Below are positions 23,656-34,738 of a stretch of DNA of 44,635 nucleotides, one piece after another. Position 1 is the first letter of the stretch, and every line of letters begins with the position of its first letter. The notes below the pieces were generated by a model. That model was not told the DNA's origin, searched no databases, and worked only from the letters and a program-made list of their open reading frames with translations. The stretch comes from Gordonia sputi NBRC 100414 (GTDB taxonomy: Bacteria; Actinomycetota; Actinomycetes; Mycobacteriales; Mycobacteriaceae). The stretch covers positions 1 to 44,635 of the forward strand of contig NZ_BAFC01000115.1 in assembly GCF_000248055.1 (NCBI RefSeq). Direction: 5' to 3'. The translations under genes and the position numbers were made by a program.

Positions 23656-23952
23656 ATGGGACAGATCGAATACAACTTTGCAGGTCTCGGCGATCTCAGC
23701 GGCAATCTCCAGTCGGAGTTCACGCGGCTGAGCGACCTCGCCGACGAACTCAAGCGGCAGGTCCACTCGCTCGACGCGATCTGGACGTCGGACATCGCCA
23801 AGGCGTCGTACGAGCAGGCGCAGGCGAATTGGGACCGCATCTTCCTTCAGTCGCGCGATCAACTGTTCGGCCTGCACCGCGGCGTGCAGAACGCGTCGAA
23901 CACGATGTCGGAGCTCGACGGCGCGATCGGGCGCGGTTTCGGCTCCATCTGA
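23656..23952 (+). CDS. WXG100 protein, EsxA (ESAT-6)-like
   Basis: 98-aa helical hairpin starting MGQIEYNFAGLGDLSGNLQS, which recalls the EsxA N-terminus (WNFAG). The turn reads WTS (43-45) rather than WxG, so the glycine is replaced by serine, followed by SYEQAQANWD. No YxxxD is seen at the end, as expected for an A-type partner. Start at ATG 23656 with GAAGGGAA upstream. Last gene of the island. Confidence 0.8.
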   Translation: MGQIEYNFAGLGDLSGNLQSEFTRLSDLADELKRQVHSLDAIWTSDIAKASYEQAQANWDRIFLQSRDQLFGLHRGVQNASNTMSELDGAIGRGFGSI

Positions 23953-24137
23953 ATGTGACGTCCCGAATGGGGGCGGGGCGGGGTGGGGCCTGCGGTTGTG
24001 CCTGCGTGGTCCCATACCCGCCCGCGCGAAACGCCGGCATGTTCGTTCCGGGGTAGTCGGTTAGAGTCTCAGGCGACAAGAATGACCGGCGATGCCTGTG
24101 CGGCGGGCGGCAATGACGTCGATGGAAGGACAACACG

Positions 24138-25094
24138 GTGTCGGCAGAAGGTTCCAAGAAGGCAATTCTCGCGGCACTCGCGGCCAACGCCGGTATCGCC
24201 GTGGCCAAGTTCGTCGGATTCGCGATCACCGGGTCCTCGTCGATGCTCGCGGAGGGTGTGCACTCCGTCGCCGACACCAGCAATCAGGGGCTGTTGTTGC
24301 TCGGGCAGAAGCGCGCAAGCCAGGAGGCCGACCAGCTTCATCCGTTCGGTTATGGGCGCGCCCGGTACTTCTATTCGTTCGTTGTGGCGTTGGTGATCTT
24401 CACGCTCGGTTCTATGTTCGCGATCTATGAGGGCATCGAAAAGATCACCCACGCAAACGATCACGGACTCGAGTCGCCGATCGTCGCGATCGTGATCCTG
24501 CTTGTCGCCATCTGCCTCGAGGGCTACAGCTTCACGACGGCCATGCGTGAATCGCGCCCGCTCAAGGGCGGTGCGTCGTGGTGGCGATTCATCCGCAACT
24601 CGCGGAATCCGGAACTCCCGGTGGTTCTCCTCGAAGACACGGGCGCGTTGATCGGTCTTCTACTGGCGCTGCTCGGCGTCGGGTTGACCATGATCACCGG
24701 CAATGCGGTGTGGGACGGTATCGGAACGCTGGCGATCGGCGTTCTGCTCGGCGTGATCGCGATCGTGCTGATCGTCGAGATGAAGAGCCTTCTGATCGGA
24801 GAGGGTGCGACGGTGGAGGAAGAGGTCGCTCTCCGCGAAGCGCTCGAGTCCGATGGGGTCGATCGCGTCATTCACATGAAGACCCAGTACCTCGGGCCCG
24901 ACGAGCTCCTCGTGGCCGCCAAGATCGCGATCCCGGCCGGGACAGATGTGGTGGCGGTCGCGCATATCATCGACGACGCCGAGGCGAGAATCCGTACGGC
25001 CGTGCCACAAGCGAGGATCATCTATCTCGAACCCGACATTGATCGGGGCTCGGCGCAGCCCGCCGCAGATCGGGCCGACATGTCTTCGCGTTAA
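24138..25094 (+). CDS. Cation diffusion facilitator family transporter
   Basis: 318-aa CDF efflux protein. SSSMLAEGVHSVADTSNQGL gives the first metal-site helix with the HSVAD pattern, DQLHPFGYGRARYFYSFVVA the second segment and VLLEDTGALIGLLLALLGVG the later site, where Glu-Asp replace the common His-Asp. About six membrane helices are followed by a cytoplasmic domain (from about residue 215). Resembles the ZnT9/SLC30A9-like branch; Zn or another divalent metal is likely. GTG start with AAGGAC upstream. Confidence 0.85.
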   Translation: MSAEGSKKAILAALAANAGIAVAKFVGFAITGSSSMLAEGVHSVADTSNQGLLLLGQKRASQEADQLHPFGYGRARYFYSFVVALVIFTLGSMFAIYEGIEKITHANDHGLESPIVAIVILLVAICLEGYSFTTAMRESRPLKGGASWWRFIRNSRNPELPVVLLEDTGALIGLLLALLGVGLTMITGNAVWDGIGTLAIGVLLGVIAIVLIVEMKSLLIGEGATVEEEVALREALESDGVDRVIHMKTQYLGPDELLVAAKIAIPAGTDVVAVAHIIDDAEARIRTAVPQARIIYLEPDIDRGSAQPAADRADMSSR

Positions 25095-25280
25095 AGCCCT
25101 CACACCACCCGCGCAGTCGGTAGCGTGTGAATCCGCGATAACCGGAACGCCGGTTGCGTGAGCACACTGTCGAGTCGGGGGATCACAAGTCACTCCGACC
25201 CTGCGTCGGTCGAGAAGACGGACGACGCGTCGACGATGCTGACCTGACACTGCTGACCAGAAATGCAGGGAGAAGCGCTG

Positions 25281-26786
25281 ATGGCCAACGCGTTCACACG
25301 CACCAAGTCTGTCGAGCAGTCGATGGCCGACACCGACGAGCCCGATCACAGACTTCGCAAGGATCTGACGTGGCGGGACCTGATCGTCTTCGGCGTCTCG
25401 GTCGTGATCGGTGCAGGTATCTTCACGATCACCGTGTCGACTGCCGGCGACAAAGCGGGTCCCGCGATCTCCCTGTCGTTCATCATGGCCGCCATCACGT
25501 GCGCACTGGCGGCGCTCTGTTATGCCGAGTTCGCCTCGACAGTTCCCGTCGCGGGGTCCGCATACACCTTCGGCTATGCGACATTCGGTGAGTTCCTTGC
25601 CTGGATTCTCGGCTGGGATCTGATCCTCGAGTTCGCGGTCGGTGCGGCCGTGGTGTCGAAGGGGTGGTCGAGCTACCTCGGCAGCGTGTTCGGCTTCTCC
25701 GGCGGGACCGTCGACGTCGGCTCACACACCATCGACTGGGGCGCGATTCTCATCGTCGCGGTTGTGACAACACTGCTCGCTCTGGGCACCAAACTGTCGT
25801 CGCGTGTCAGCGCAGTGATCACCGCGATCAAAGTCGGCGTCGTGCTGCTCGTCATCATCGTCGGCTTCTTCTACATCAAGACGGCCAACTACCACCCCTT
25901 CGTGCCGCCTGCGGAACACGCAGCAGGTGAAAAGGCTTCTGTTGATTCGACGCTCTTCTCGCTGATCACCGGAGGAGGCGACTCGTCCTACGGGTGGTAC
26001 GGCGTGCTCGCCGCGGCGTCGATCGTGTTCTTCGCGTTCATCGGATTCGACGTCGTCGCCACCACCGCGGAGGAGACCCGCAATCCGCGCAAGGACGTTC
26101 CGAGAGGCATCCTCGGGTCGCTGCTGATCGTCACAGTGCTCTACGTGCTGGTCACGATCGTCGTCACCGGCATGGCGAACTACAAACAGCTCGCGAGCAG
26201 CGGCGGTGACTCGAAGAACCTCGCCGACGTCTTCGCGTTGAACGGGGTCACCTGGGCGGAGAAGGTGATCGCCATCGGCGCGCTGGCAGGCTTGACGACG
26301 GTTGTCATGGTGCTGATGCTCGGCCAGTCACGCGTCGCCTTCGCGATGTGCCGCGACGGTCTGCTGCCGCGCGGGTTGGCCAAGACGAGTCCGCGGTTCG
26401 GAACGCCTGTGCGGTTGACCGTGCTGATCGGTGTTGTGGTCGCCGTGGTCGCGGGCTTCTTCCCGATCAACAAGCTCGAGGAGATGGTCAACGTCGGAAC
26501 GCTCTTCGCGTTCATCGTCGTCGCCGCGGGTGTGCTGGTCCTGCGTCGGACAAGACCCGACCTCGAACGCGGGTTCACCGTGCCGGGAGGACCGATCATT
26601 CCGGTGCTCGCGATTCTGGCGTGCCTATGGCTGATGCTGAATCTGTCGGCGCTGACCTGGATCCGATTCGTGATCTGGATGGCCATCGGCGTGCTGATCT
26701 ACGTGCTCTACGGAATGCGCCATTCGATGGTTGGCCGTCGCGAGCGCGGCGAGGTCGAGGGCGTCGCCTCAGACAAGCATCTGTGA
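25281..26786 (+). CDS. APC-family amino-acid permease (Rv2320c/RocE-like)
   Basis: 501-aa permease with about 12 membrane helices. The N-terminus VEQSMADTDEPDHRLRKDLT, VVIGAGIFTITVSTAGDKAG and the central FFAFIGFDVVATTAEETRNP match the cationic amino-acid transporter (CAT) group; from memory the M. tuberculosis RocE homologue shares these. Cationic amino acids are the likely substrate (inference). ATG 25281 after GGGAG is used. The 186-bp upstream gap has only a 6-bp AACCGG/CCGGTT hairpin (25140-25155). Confidence 0.85.
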   Translation: MANAFTRTKSVEQSMADTDEPDHRLRKDLTWRDLIVFGVSVVIGAGIFTITVSTAGDKAGPAISLSFIMAAITCALAALCYAEFASTVPVAGSAYTFGYATFGEFLAWILGWDLILEFAVGAAVVSKGWSSYLGSVFGFSGGTVDVGSHTIDWGAILIVAVVTTLLALGTKLSSRVSAVITAIKVGVVLLVIIVGFFYIKTANYHPFVPPAEHAAGEKASVDSTLFSLITGGGDSSYGWYGVLAAASIVFFAFIGFDVVATTAEETRNPRKDVPRGILGSLLIVTVLYVLVTIVVTGMANYKQLASSGGDSKNLADVFALNGVTWAEKVIAIGALAGLTTVVMVLMLGQSRVAFAMCRDGLLPRGLAKTSPRFGTPVRLTVLIGVVVAVVAGFFPINKLEEMVNVGTLFAFIVVAAGVLVLRRTRPDLERGFTVPGGPIIPVLAILACLWLMLNLSALTWIRFVIWMAIGVLIYVLYGMRHSMVGRRERGEVEGVASDKHL

Positions 26787-26889
26787 GCGTCGCCTCGCCG
26801 GGGCTCGCGCGGCACCGTGTCGCCGCTCGACGTGTGGCCAGCCATGGCCTTGTCTGCGGTATTAGATAGCCTCGTAGTGGAGTGACTTT

Positions 26890-26912
26890 CGGGTGCGCGC
26901 TTCGCGTACCCG
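26890..26912 (+). other. Stem-loop in the ahcY leader
   Basis: CGGGTGCGCG (26890-26899) pairs with CGCGTACCCG (26903-26912), with one G-T wobble, around a 3-base loop. It lies about 100 bases upstream of ahcY. It could stop readthrough from the permease gene or be a leader element. The known SAH-riboswitch core is not recognisable here. Confidence 0.45.
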
Positions 26913-27013
26913 TTCAATCGGCCGTCGGCGAACAGTCGGCGCGACACCCTCACACAGGCGCGTGCCCGGCGGCACACATCGGTGACATGCGATTTCACGG
27001 ACAAGGGGAAGAC

Positions 27014-28492
<1,479 letters not shown>

Positions 28493-28546
28493 TCTACCCG
28501 CTGCTGATCCTCGCGCTGCCGATGGATCAGAGCGGAGGCAGACGAT

Positions 28547-28596
28547 AACGAGCCGGGGGCGTCGACGACAACTGTCGTGGACGCCCCCGGCTCGTT
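28547..28596. terminator. Bidirectional terminator between ahcY and the convergent Pro-rich gene
   Basis: A perfect 17-bp stem with arms 28547-28563 and 28580-28596 (core GAGCCGGGGGCGTC), whose loop contains a second hairpin (ACGACA/TGTCGT). It lies between two convergent genes, the expected position for a shared terminator. Confidence 0.85.
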
Positions 28597-28619
28597 CGGT
28601 CGGCGATCGCTCTCGCGCT

Positions 28620-29588
28620 CTACGTGCTGTAGGAGGGCTGAGCGTTGGGGCAGAAGTACCAGGTGCCCTGCTCGTTGCTGAAGGTCGCCTTGTCGGTCTT
28701 GGTCTGGGTGGCCCGACCTCCGTCGGTCACGTGGGTGTCGACGAGCGACTGCGCGACGTCGCCGGTGACCTGTACTTCAGACATGCCGTCGAGAATCACC
28801 ATGCCCCGACCCTGCGGTGCTCGAATCCTGTCGCGTAGTCCGGTGCAGGTTGCGGACTTGATCTGATCGACGTTCCCGGTGTTGTATGCGTCGATGTAGC
28901 GCTGCATCGCCGCACGAACCTCTACGGCCTGGGTGCCATCTGCGGGGGCGTCGGCAGAGTCACCGTCCTGACTGCCCTGAGTACCCTCACCACCCTGATT
29001 GGAGTCAGCCTGGCTGGGCGACGCGGCCGCAACCGTCGGTGTCGAACTGTCGCCGCCCGAGGCGAGAGCCACAACGAGCACCACACCGAGTGCCAGGATC
29101 ACGACGACGCCCGCTGCGATTCCTGCGATCAGGCCACGATGCGGCGTCGGCTTGGTGGTTTGCATATGCGCGAACGGTGAATCCCAGCCGGGCGGTGGAA
29201 CGACCTGCTGCGGCAGCGGCCCCTGTGGTCCCCCCGGATGCGGCTGGGCTCCCGGATATTGCGGGGTTCCCGGGTACTGCGGGGTTCCCGGGTACTGCGG
29301 GACTCCTGCGGGCTGCGAAGATCCGGAGTACTGCGGGGCTCCCGGGTACTGGGGAGCCCCTGAGTAGGGCTGGACGCCCGGGTACGGTTGTAGGCCCGAC
29401 GCCGGAGCGGCTCCCGGTGGCGTCGTCTGAGGGAACGGCGCAGGCGCAGAGGGCGGTGCAGCCCACGGATTGCCGTCGACGTAGCCGGGTGAAGGCTGAT
29501 CCGGTGATTGCTGGCCCGATGAATGCTGCGTGGTCGGGTACTGCCCCTGCGGCGGTGTGCCGCGTCCCGGTGTGGGCGGGTAGGTCAT
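28620..29588 (-). CDS. Pro/Gln/Tyr-rich single-pass membrane protein with extracellular NTF2-like domain
   Basis: 322-aa protein. Residues 1-150 are disordered with 6-residue QYPGTP/QYPGAP repeats. A membrane helix follows (about 155-178, LIAGIAAGVVVILALGVVLV), then a Ser/Gly/Asp-rich linker and a C-terminal domain from about 225: MQRYIDAYNTGNVDQIKSAT...FSNEQGTWYFC, similar in pattern to DUF4878/NTF2-like extracellular domains, with Cys pairs possibly disulphide-bonded. The architecture is common in Mycobacteriales; function unknown. Its start lies 158 bases from the tmk stop. Confidence 0.75.
   Translation of the reverse strand: MTYPPTPGRGTPPQGQYPTTQHSSGQQSPDQPSPGYVDGNPWAAPPSAPAPFPQTTPPGAAPASGLQPYPGVQPYSGAPQYPGAPQYSGSSQPAGVPQYPGTPQYPGTPQYPGAQPHPGGPQGPLPQQVVPPPGWDSPFAHMQTTKPTPHRGLIAGIAAGVVVILALGVVLVVALASGGDSSTPTVAAASPSQADSNQGGEGTQGSQDGDSADAPADGTQAVEVRAAMQRYIDAYNTGNVDQIKSATCTGLRDRIRAPQGRGMVILDGMSEVQVTGDVAQSLVDTHVTDGGRATQTKTDKATFSNEQGTWYFCPNAQPSYST
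29251..29394. repeat. 18-bp coding tandem repeat, about 8 units
   Basis: Units of CCCGGGTACTGCGGGGTT (best copies 29269-29286 and 29287-29304) encode the Pro-Gln-Tyr-Pro-Gly repeats of the membrane protein on the minus strand; flanking units are progressively degenerate. Confidence 0.8.
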
Positions 29589-29654
29589 GAAACTCCTTGG
29601 CAGATGGTGTCATCGTCGACGTTATCGAAGAGGCGAGCGGCTGCCCCAGTTCCG

Positions 29655-29709
29655 TCATTCACAGCGCCGTCGTTCATAGCGCCGGTCATTCATAGCGCCG
29701 TCGTTCACG
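29655..29709. repeat. 15-16-bp tandem repeat, about 3.5 units
   Basis: Units TCaTTCAcAGCGCCG at 29655-29669, 29670-29685, 29686-29700 and a partial at 29701-29709, alternating TCATTC and TCGTTC. They fill the spacer between tmk and the Pro-rich membrane protein gene. Confidence 0.8.
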
Positions 29710-29746
29710 CGCGCAGGAATTCGTGAGCGAGGAATCGCTGGTGCAG

Positions 29747-30397
29747 TCATTCGTGCATCAGACGCGCAACAAGGCCCGCGGGTTCCACCGATTCGGGAGA
29801 ATCTGTGCCGACTTCGATCCACGGCGACGCCCAGCTCTCCGCGGCGAGTTGTCGGTAGACGGAGTCGACGCGCATCTGCAGGTCGTCGTCGCGTTCGTAT
29901 GCGTCGCGTGGCCGTGACGGATCGGTGGCCGCGCGAGAGCGTGCGCGCTCCATCGCGACGGTTGCGGGCACTCCGAGCAGTAGGTGCTGGTCGGGGACGG
30001 GAACGTCAAATCTGCCGAACTCGAGGTCGGCGACCCAGCGCACGATGTCTCCGGATGCGTCCTGCCGTAGCCGTCCCGCGCTGTAGGCCGCGTTCGACGC
30101 GACGTATCTGTCGAGGATCACGACGTCGGACTCGGTGAGTGCCGCGCGGATCTGTGCTGCGGCGTCGGCGCGGTCGAGTGCGAAGAGCAGCGCCATCGCG
30201 TTGACGCTCTCGCGTAGATCGCCATGCTCGCCGTGCAATGCTTCCGACGCGACATCGGCGAAAACCGACGAGCCGTATCGCGGGAACGTGAAGGTCGACA
30301 CTGCCGCGCCGCGTCGGGTCAACTCGTCAACCACGCCGGTGACCAGCGTGTTCTTTCCGGCGCCGTCCAACCCCTCCACTGCGATGAGCACTCCCAC
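29747..30397 (-). CDS. tmk: Thymidylate kinase
   Basis: 216-aa kinase converting dTMP to dTDP. P-loop EGLDGAGKNT, the substrate motif FPRYGSSVFADVASEALHGE and the DRYVASNAAYSAGRL lid region match the mycobacterial enzyme. GTG 30397 (or GTG 30391) puts the start just before VLIAVEG; upstream codons are not conserved. A TACCAT hexamer ends 6 bases before GTG 30397, compatible with a leaderless mRNA. The gene is divergent from mtrA (96 bp), whereas in M. tuberculosis tmk and mtrA are co-directional (recollection). Confidence 0.93.
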   Translation of the reverse strand: MGVLIAVEGLDGAGKNTLVTGVVDELTRRGAAVSTFTFPRYGSSVFADVASEALHGEHGDLRESVNAMALLFALDRADAAAQIRAALTESDVVILDRYVASNAAYSAGRLRQDASGDIVRWVADLEFGRFDVPVPDQHLLLGVPATVAMERARSRAATDPSRPRDAYERDDDLQMRVDSVYRQLAAESWASPWIEVGTDSPESVEPAGLVARLMHE

Positions 30398-30493
30398 GAT
30401 CGAATGGTAGGCGCCGAGGCGATGAGAAGGCGCCAGCCCGCCTCGGCGCGTCAATCACGACGGTTCGATCACGGAAGTGTCACCATTGGAGTC

Positions 30494-31171
30494 ATGAAGC
30501 CTCGCATCCTCGTTGTGGACGACGACGCCGCGCTCGCCGAAATGCTGACGATTGTGTTGCGTGGTGAAGGTTTCGAACCCTTCGTCGTCTCCGACGGAAC
30601 ACAGGCGTTGACTGCGGTTCGAGAGGTTCGTCCTGACCTCGTCCTCCTCGACCTCATGCTCCCCGGGATGAACGGGATCGACGTGTGTCGGGTGTTGCGG
30701 GCCGATTCCGGTGTACCCATCGTGATGCTGACAGCGAAGTCCGACACCGTCGACGTCGTGCTCGGGCTCGAGTCGGGTGCCGACGATTACATGGTCAAGC
30801 CGTTCAAGCCGAAAGAACTCGTGGCGCGGGTGCGTGCGCGGCTGCGTCGCAATGACGAAGAGCCTGCCGAGTTGCTGTCGATCGGGCCGGTGGAGATCGA
30901 TGTGCCCGCACACAAGGTCACCCGTGACGGCGTGCCCATCTCGCTGACACCGCTCGAGTTCGATCTCCTCGTTGCGCTCGCCCGCAAACCGCGGCAGGTC
31001 TTCACGCGCGACGTGCTTCTCGAGCAGGTGTGGGGATACCGGCATCCGGCGGACACTAGACTCGTCAACGTGCATGTCCAGCGTCTACGCGCCAAGGTCG
31101 AGACCGACCCGGAGAATCCCGAGGTCGTCCTGACGGTGAGGGGGGTCGGCTACAAGGCCGGCCCGCCGTGA
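30494..31171 (+). CDS. mtrA: Response regulator MtrA
   Basis: 225-aa OmpR-type regulator. The receiver domain has ILVVDDD, phospho-acceptor Asp53 ([13 protein letters not shown]), the conserved Thr in MLTAKS and Lys in MVKPF. A winged-helix DNA-binding domain occupies about residues 130-225 ([20 protein letters not shown] and [11 protein letters not shown]). It is nearly identical to mycobacterial MtrA, which controls cell division and cell-wall genes and dnaA. GGAG precedes the ATG. Its stop overlaps mtrB (GTGA). Confidence 0.98.
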   Translation: MKPRILVVDDDAALAEMLTIVLRGEGFEPFVVSDGTQALTAVREVRPDLVLLDLMLPGMNGIDVCRVLRADSGVPIVMLTAKSDTVDVVLGLESGADDYMVKPFKPKELVARVRARLRRNDEEPAELLSIGPVEIDVPAHKVTRDGVPISLTPLEFDLLVALARKPRQVFTRDVLLEQVWGYRHPADTRLVNVHVQRLRAKVETDPENPEVVLTVRGVGYKAGPP

Positions 31172-32964
31172 TCGGTCGTTCCCGACGTCGCGTCAACAGC
31201 ACTCTCGGTCGGTTCACCCGCGCGGCAGGCGGCGTCGGCCGGGCATTCGGCCGCATGTGGCGGCGTTCGCTCCAGTTGCGTGTCGTCGTGTCGACGCTCG
31301 CGTTGTCGTTCGTCGTGCTCCTCATCCTCGGGTTCGTGCTGATGAGTCAGATCACCGATCGGCTTCTCGAGGTCAAGCTGGGTGCCGCGACCGAAGAGGT
31401 CGAGCGTGCGCGCGTCGCCGTCGAACGTGACCTTGCGAGCGGCGACGGCAACACGTCCGTGCAGAACCGGCTGCGGCAGACGAGGTCGTTGCTGACCGAC
31501 CGCGACGTCGACACCAGCCAGACGTCAGGATCTGTCGGCACCTTCGACAGCGTGCTCATCGTGCCGCGATCAGGCAGTGATGGTTCACAGTTCGGCGTCG
31601 GCCCGATCTCGGAGATACCGCGCAACTTGCGTGACATGGTGCAGGGCGGACAGGTTGCCTACCAGTACACGCGCGTGGCCGATGGTTCAGGCGGATCGAT
31701 TCCCGCGCTGGTCATCGGCACACCGACCAACTCGTCGGTTCCCGGACTCGAGCTCTATCTGGTGTTTCCGCTGACCACCGAACAGAACACGGTCGACCTC
31801 GTGCGTGGCACCCTGCTCGCCGGAGGCGTTGTGCTACTCGGCTTGCTCGCGGCCATCGCATGGTTGGTATCCCGGCAGGCCGTCATGCCTGTGCGGTCGG
31901 CGTCGAGAATTGCCGTGCGCTTCGCCGATGGGCGCCTCAAGGAACGAATGCCTGTGCGCGGCGAGGATGACATGGCCCGCTTGGCGATGTCGTTCAACGA
32001 CATGGCCGAGAGCCTGTCCAAGCAGATCACCCACCTCGAGGAGTTCGGTGGTCTGCAGCGACAGTTCACCTCCGATGTCAGCCATGAACTCCGTACACCG
32101 CTCACGACGGTCCGCATGGCCAGCGATGTCCTCTACGAGGGCCGCGACGACCTCGACCCCGTGCGTAAACGATCCGTCGAGCTGCTCGACAAAGAACTCG
32201 ATCGCTTCGAGACGTTGCTCAACGAGCTCCTCGAGATCTCCCGACACGACGCCGGAATGGCTGAACTCGCCGCCGAACGGATGGACATGGCCATACCGAT
32301 CGACGGAGCGCTCGCGACGGTCTCGCACCTCGCCTCCGACACGGGAACCGAGATCATCCTCGATCTACCGGCCGAACCCGTCATCGCCGAGATCGACCCG
32401 CGTCGCGTCGAACGCATTCTGCGCAATCTGCTCGCGAACGCCATCGACCATGGCGAACGCAAACCCATCACGCTCACCATGCGCTCCGACGGCGACGCCG
32501 TTGCCATCACGGTGCGCGACCAGGGCATCGGGCTGCGCCCCGGTGAAGAAAAGCTGGTGTTCAACCGCTTCTGGCGGTCGGATCCGTCGAGGTTCCGTCG
32601 GTCGGGTGGCACCGGGCTCGGACTCGCGATCAGCATCGAGGATGCCCGGCTGCACCAGGGGCGTCTCGACGCATGGGGCGAGCCCGGCAAGGGAGCGTGC
32701 TTCCGACTGACCATTCCGCTGATTCGCGGTCACAAGGTTCTCGGCAGCCCGTTGCCACTCAAACCGGTTGGCCAGCCGGTCCGCAGTTTGCCCGCGAAGT
32801 CGTCGACGAAAACGGTTGTTACGCGACTCGACGACCCCGGCACGTCTGACGCCGTTGGCGAGGACGACACTGCCGACAAGACCGACACCGCTCAGAGGAC
32901 AAGCTCCGCTGACAAGGCAGACCTCGCCGACAGGGCCGACGCGAGCGACGGGGAGCAACGGTGA
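31168..32964 (+). CDS. mtrB: Sensor histidine kinase MtrB
   Basis: 598-aa membrane kinase for MtrA. Two membrane helices (about residues 36-58 and 212-234) flank an extracellular sensor; HAMP follows, then the DHp box [20 protein letters not shown] with His306, and a HATPase domain (N-box [12 protein letters not shown]1 VRDQGIGL, G2 [10 protein letters not shown]). The C-terminal 70 residues are a Lys/Asp/Ala/Thr-rich tail. Translationally coupled to mtrA and lpqB through GTGA overlaps. Confidence 0.98.
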   Translation: MIGRSRRRVNSTLGRFTRAAGGVGRAFGRMWRRSLQLRVVVSTLALSFVVLLILGFVLMSQITDRLLEVKLGAATEEVERARVAVERDLASGDGNTSVQNRLRQTRSLLTDRDVDTSQTSGSVGTFDSVLIVPRSGSDGSQFGVGPISEIPRNLRDMVQGGQVAYQYTRVADGSGGSIPALVIGTPTNSSVPGLELYLVFPLTTEQNTVDLVRGTLLAGGVVLLGLLAAIAWLVSRQAVMPVRSASRIAVRFADGRLKERMPVRGEDDMARLAMSFNDMAESLSKQITHLEEFGGLQRQFTSDVSHELRTPLTTVRMASDVLYEGRDDLDPVRKRSVELLDKELDRFETLLNELLEISRHDAGMAELAAERMDMAIPIDGALATVSHLASDTGTEIILDLPAEPVIAEIDPRRVERILRNLLANAIDHGERKPITLTMRSDGDAVAITVRDQGIGLRPGEEKLVFNRFWRSDPSRFRRSGGTGLGLAISIEDARLHQGRLDAWGEPGKGACFRLTIPLIRGHKVLGSPLPLKPVGQPVRSLPAKSSTKTVVTRLDDPGTSDAVGEDDTADKTDTAQRTSSADKADLADRADASDGEQR

Positions 32965-34724
32965 TCGCGCGCGTGGGCGGTCGGACGTCACGACGATTCG
33001 TCGCGCTGATCGGGCTGCTCGTGACGGCGATCGTGCTCGCCGCATGCGGCGGCGTACCCGAGAGTTCGTCGCCTCAGCCCATCGAATCCTTCAAGCGCGA
33101 GGGACCGACGAACGCGGTTCCGGTTCCGCAGTCCGACATGGACCCCGAAGCGCTGGTGCGTGCATTTCTTGAAGCCACGGCGTCGCCGACGGATGGGCAT
33201 GCGGCCGCGCGGCGATTTCTGACGGCACCGTCGTCGCAGCAGTGGGACGAGCGTGGCGACGCCATCATCCTCGACGAGATCAACACGTTCGTCGATCAGC
33301 GCAGCCAGAACTCGGTGCGCATGCGTCTGGTCGGCGACAACGTCGGAGTACTCAAGTCCAACGGGCAACTGCTGCCCGCCAGCGGGCGGGTCGAGACCAC
33401 GATCAGCCTTGTCCGCGTGGGGGAGCAGTGGCTGATCGACGGCCCGCTGCCCAACGGCGCGATGATCGACAGGAGTCGGTTCGTCGCGACATACCGTTCG
33501 GTGTCGCTGTACTTCACCGATCGCACCCATCAGCATCTGGTGTCGGATCCGCGGTGGCTGTACGGCAACCAGGACGCCGACCCGACGGTCCTGCTCACCA
33601 GGCTGATCGCGGGCCCGGCAGAAGATCTCGAAGCGGGCGTCGACAACGGCTTCCCGACCGGGTCGTCGCTGCGCGGACAGGCTGCGCAGATCTCCGGCGG
33701 CGGTGTCCGCATCGAACTGACCGGTCTCGGAACCCTCGGCGTGCGTGACCGGACATCGCTTGCCGCTCAGATCATCTGGACCCTCAACGCCGCGGACATC
33801 GGCGGACCGTATGTGATCAACGCAGACGGCGCGCCGCTGGTCCCCGAGCGCAGCGCCGGGTGGCAGCCCGCCGACGTCAAGGCGTTCGACCCGCTCGCAA
33901 CGCCCACCACCGATGTCGGGCTCAACATCGTGCGCGACGGCGCTCTGCTCAAGGTCACCGACACCGGGACCACGCCGTCGGGTGGATCGCTGGGTACCAG
34001 CCGCGACGTTCGCTCCGCGTCGATTTCGGCGGACGGCGACGAGGTGACGGCGGTCGTCGCAGCCCGCGGCGGACCCGGACTGCAACTCGTGTCGGGCGCT
34101 TATGGCGGTGAGGTCTCGCCGCTCACCTCGGGGACCTCGATCACGCGACCGTCGTTTTCGGGGAGCTATGGGAACGACACCGTGTGGGCGGTCGTCGACG
34201 GCAAGCCCGTTCGCGTTGTGCGTGATTCCCAGAACTCCAGCCAGATCGTTTCGACGGTCGACGCGGCGTCGATCGCACCGATTGCCCGTGGCCCGATCAC
34301 CGAATTGCAGGTGTCGCCCGACGGCGTCCGTGTCGCACTCATCGTCGGCGGACAGGTGCTGCTCGCCGTCATCGCGACCAACGAGGACGGCCAGGTGACC
34401 CTGTCCGACCCACGAATCGCCGCGTACAACGTCGGCAATCAAGCTGTGTCGCTGTCGTGGGCCACGTCGACGACTCTCATGGTCGCCCGGGACGCCTCCG
34501 ATTCGCCGGTGGTCCAGTTGCCGATCAACGGTGCTCCTGCATCCGGTCTGATCAGCGGAAACGTGGCACCACCGGTCCGCGCGGTCACTGCGGATGCCAG
34601 CAACGTCTACATCGGCGACCAACGCGGGATACTCCGACTCGGCAGCACCAACGGGCAGCCCGACCAGTATTGGACTGAGGTTGAGCCCGCGATGTCGCCG
34701 ACTGCGATCCCCGTGCTGCCCTGA
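32961..34724 (+). CDS. lpqB: Lipoprotein LpqB (MtrAB accessory)
   Basis: 587-aa lipoprotein that interacts with MtrB and influences its signalling. Lipobox LAAC with Cys29 after a hydrophobic signal, then [20 protein letters not shown], a GerMN domain (about 190-300; [20 protein letters not shown]) and a C-terminal beta-propeller-like part. The GTG overlaps the mtrB stop by 4 bases; third gene of the conserved operon. It converges on comF with a 14-bp gap. Confidence 0.96.
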   Translation: MIARVGGRTSRRFVALIGLLVTAIVLAACGGVPESSSPQPIESFKREGPTNAVPVPQSDMDPEALVRAFLEATASPTDGHAAARRFLTAPSSQQWDERGDAIILDEINTFVDQRSQNSVRMRLVGDNVGVLKSNGQLLPASGRVETTISLVRVGEQWLIDGPLPNGAMIDRSRFVATYRSVSLYFTDRTHQHLVSDPRWLYGNQDADPTVLLTRLIAGPAEDLEAGVDNGFPTGSSLRGQAAQISGGGVRIELTGLGTLGVRDRTSLAAQIIWTLNAADIGGPYVINADGAPLVPERSAGWQPADVKAFDPLATPTTDVGLNIVRDGALLKVTDTGTTPSGGSLGTSRDVRSASISADGDEVTAVVAARGGPGLQLVSGAYGGEVSPLTSGTSITRPSFSGSYGNDTVWAVVDGKPVRVVRDSQNSSQIVSTVDAASIAPIARGPITELQVSPDGVRVALIVGGQVLLAVIATNEDGQVTLSDPRIAAYNVGNQAVSLSWATSTTLMVARDASDSPVVQLPINGAPASGLISGNVAPPVRAVTADASNVYIGDQRGILRLGSTNGQPDQYWTEVEPAMSPTAIPVLP

Positions 34725-34738
34725 GCCTCTGGCGTCTG

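Noticed and set aside
25140..25155. Terminator after the cation diffusion facilitator gene
   Set aside because: The stem is only 6 bp (AACCGG/CCGGTT) with no T-run and lies 46 bases past the stop; too weak to call.
26787..27013. SAH or SAM riboswitch upstream of ahcY
   Set aside because: A leader hairpin exists, but the conserved GAGGAGCGCUGC-type core of SAH riboswitches and SAM-riboswitch helices are not recognisable.
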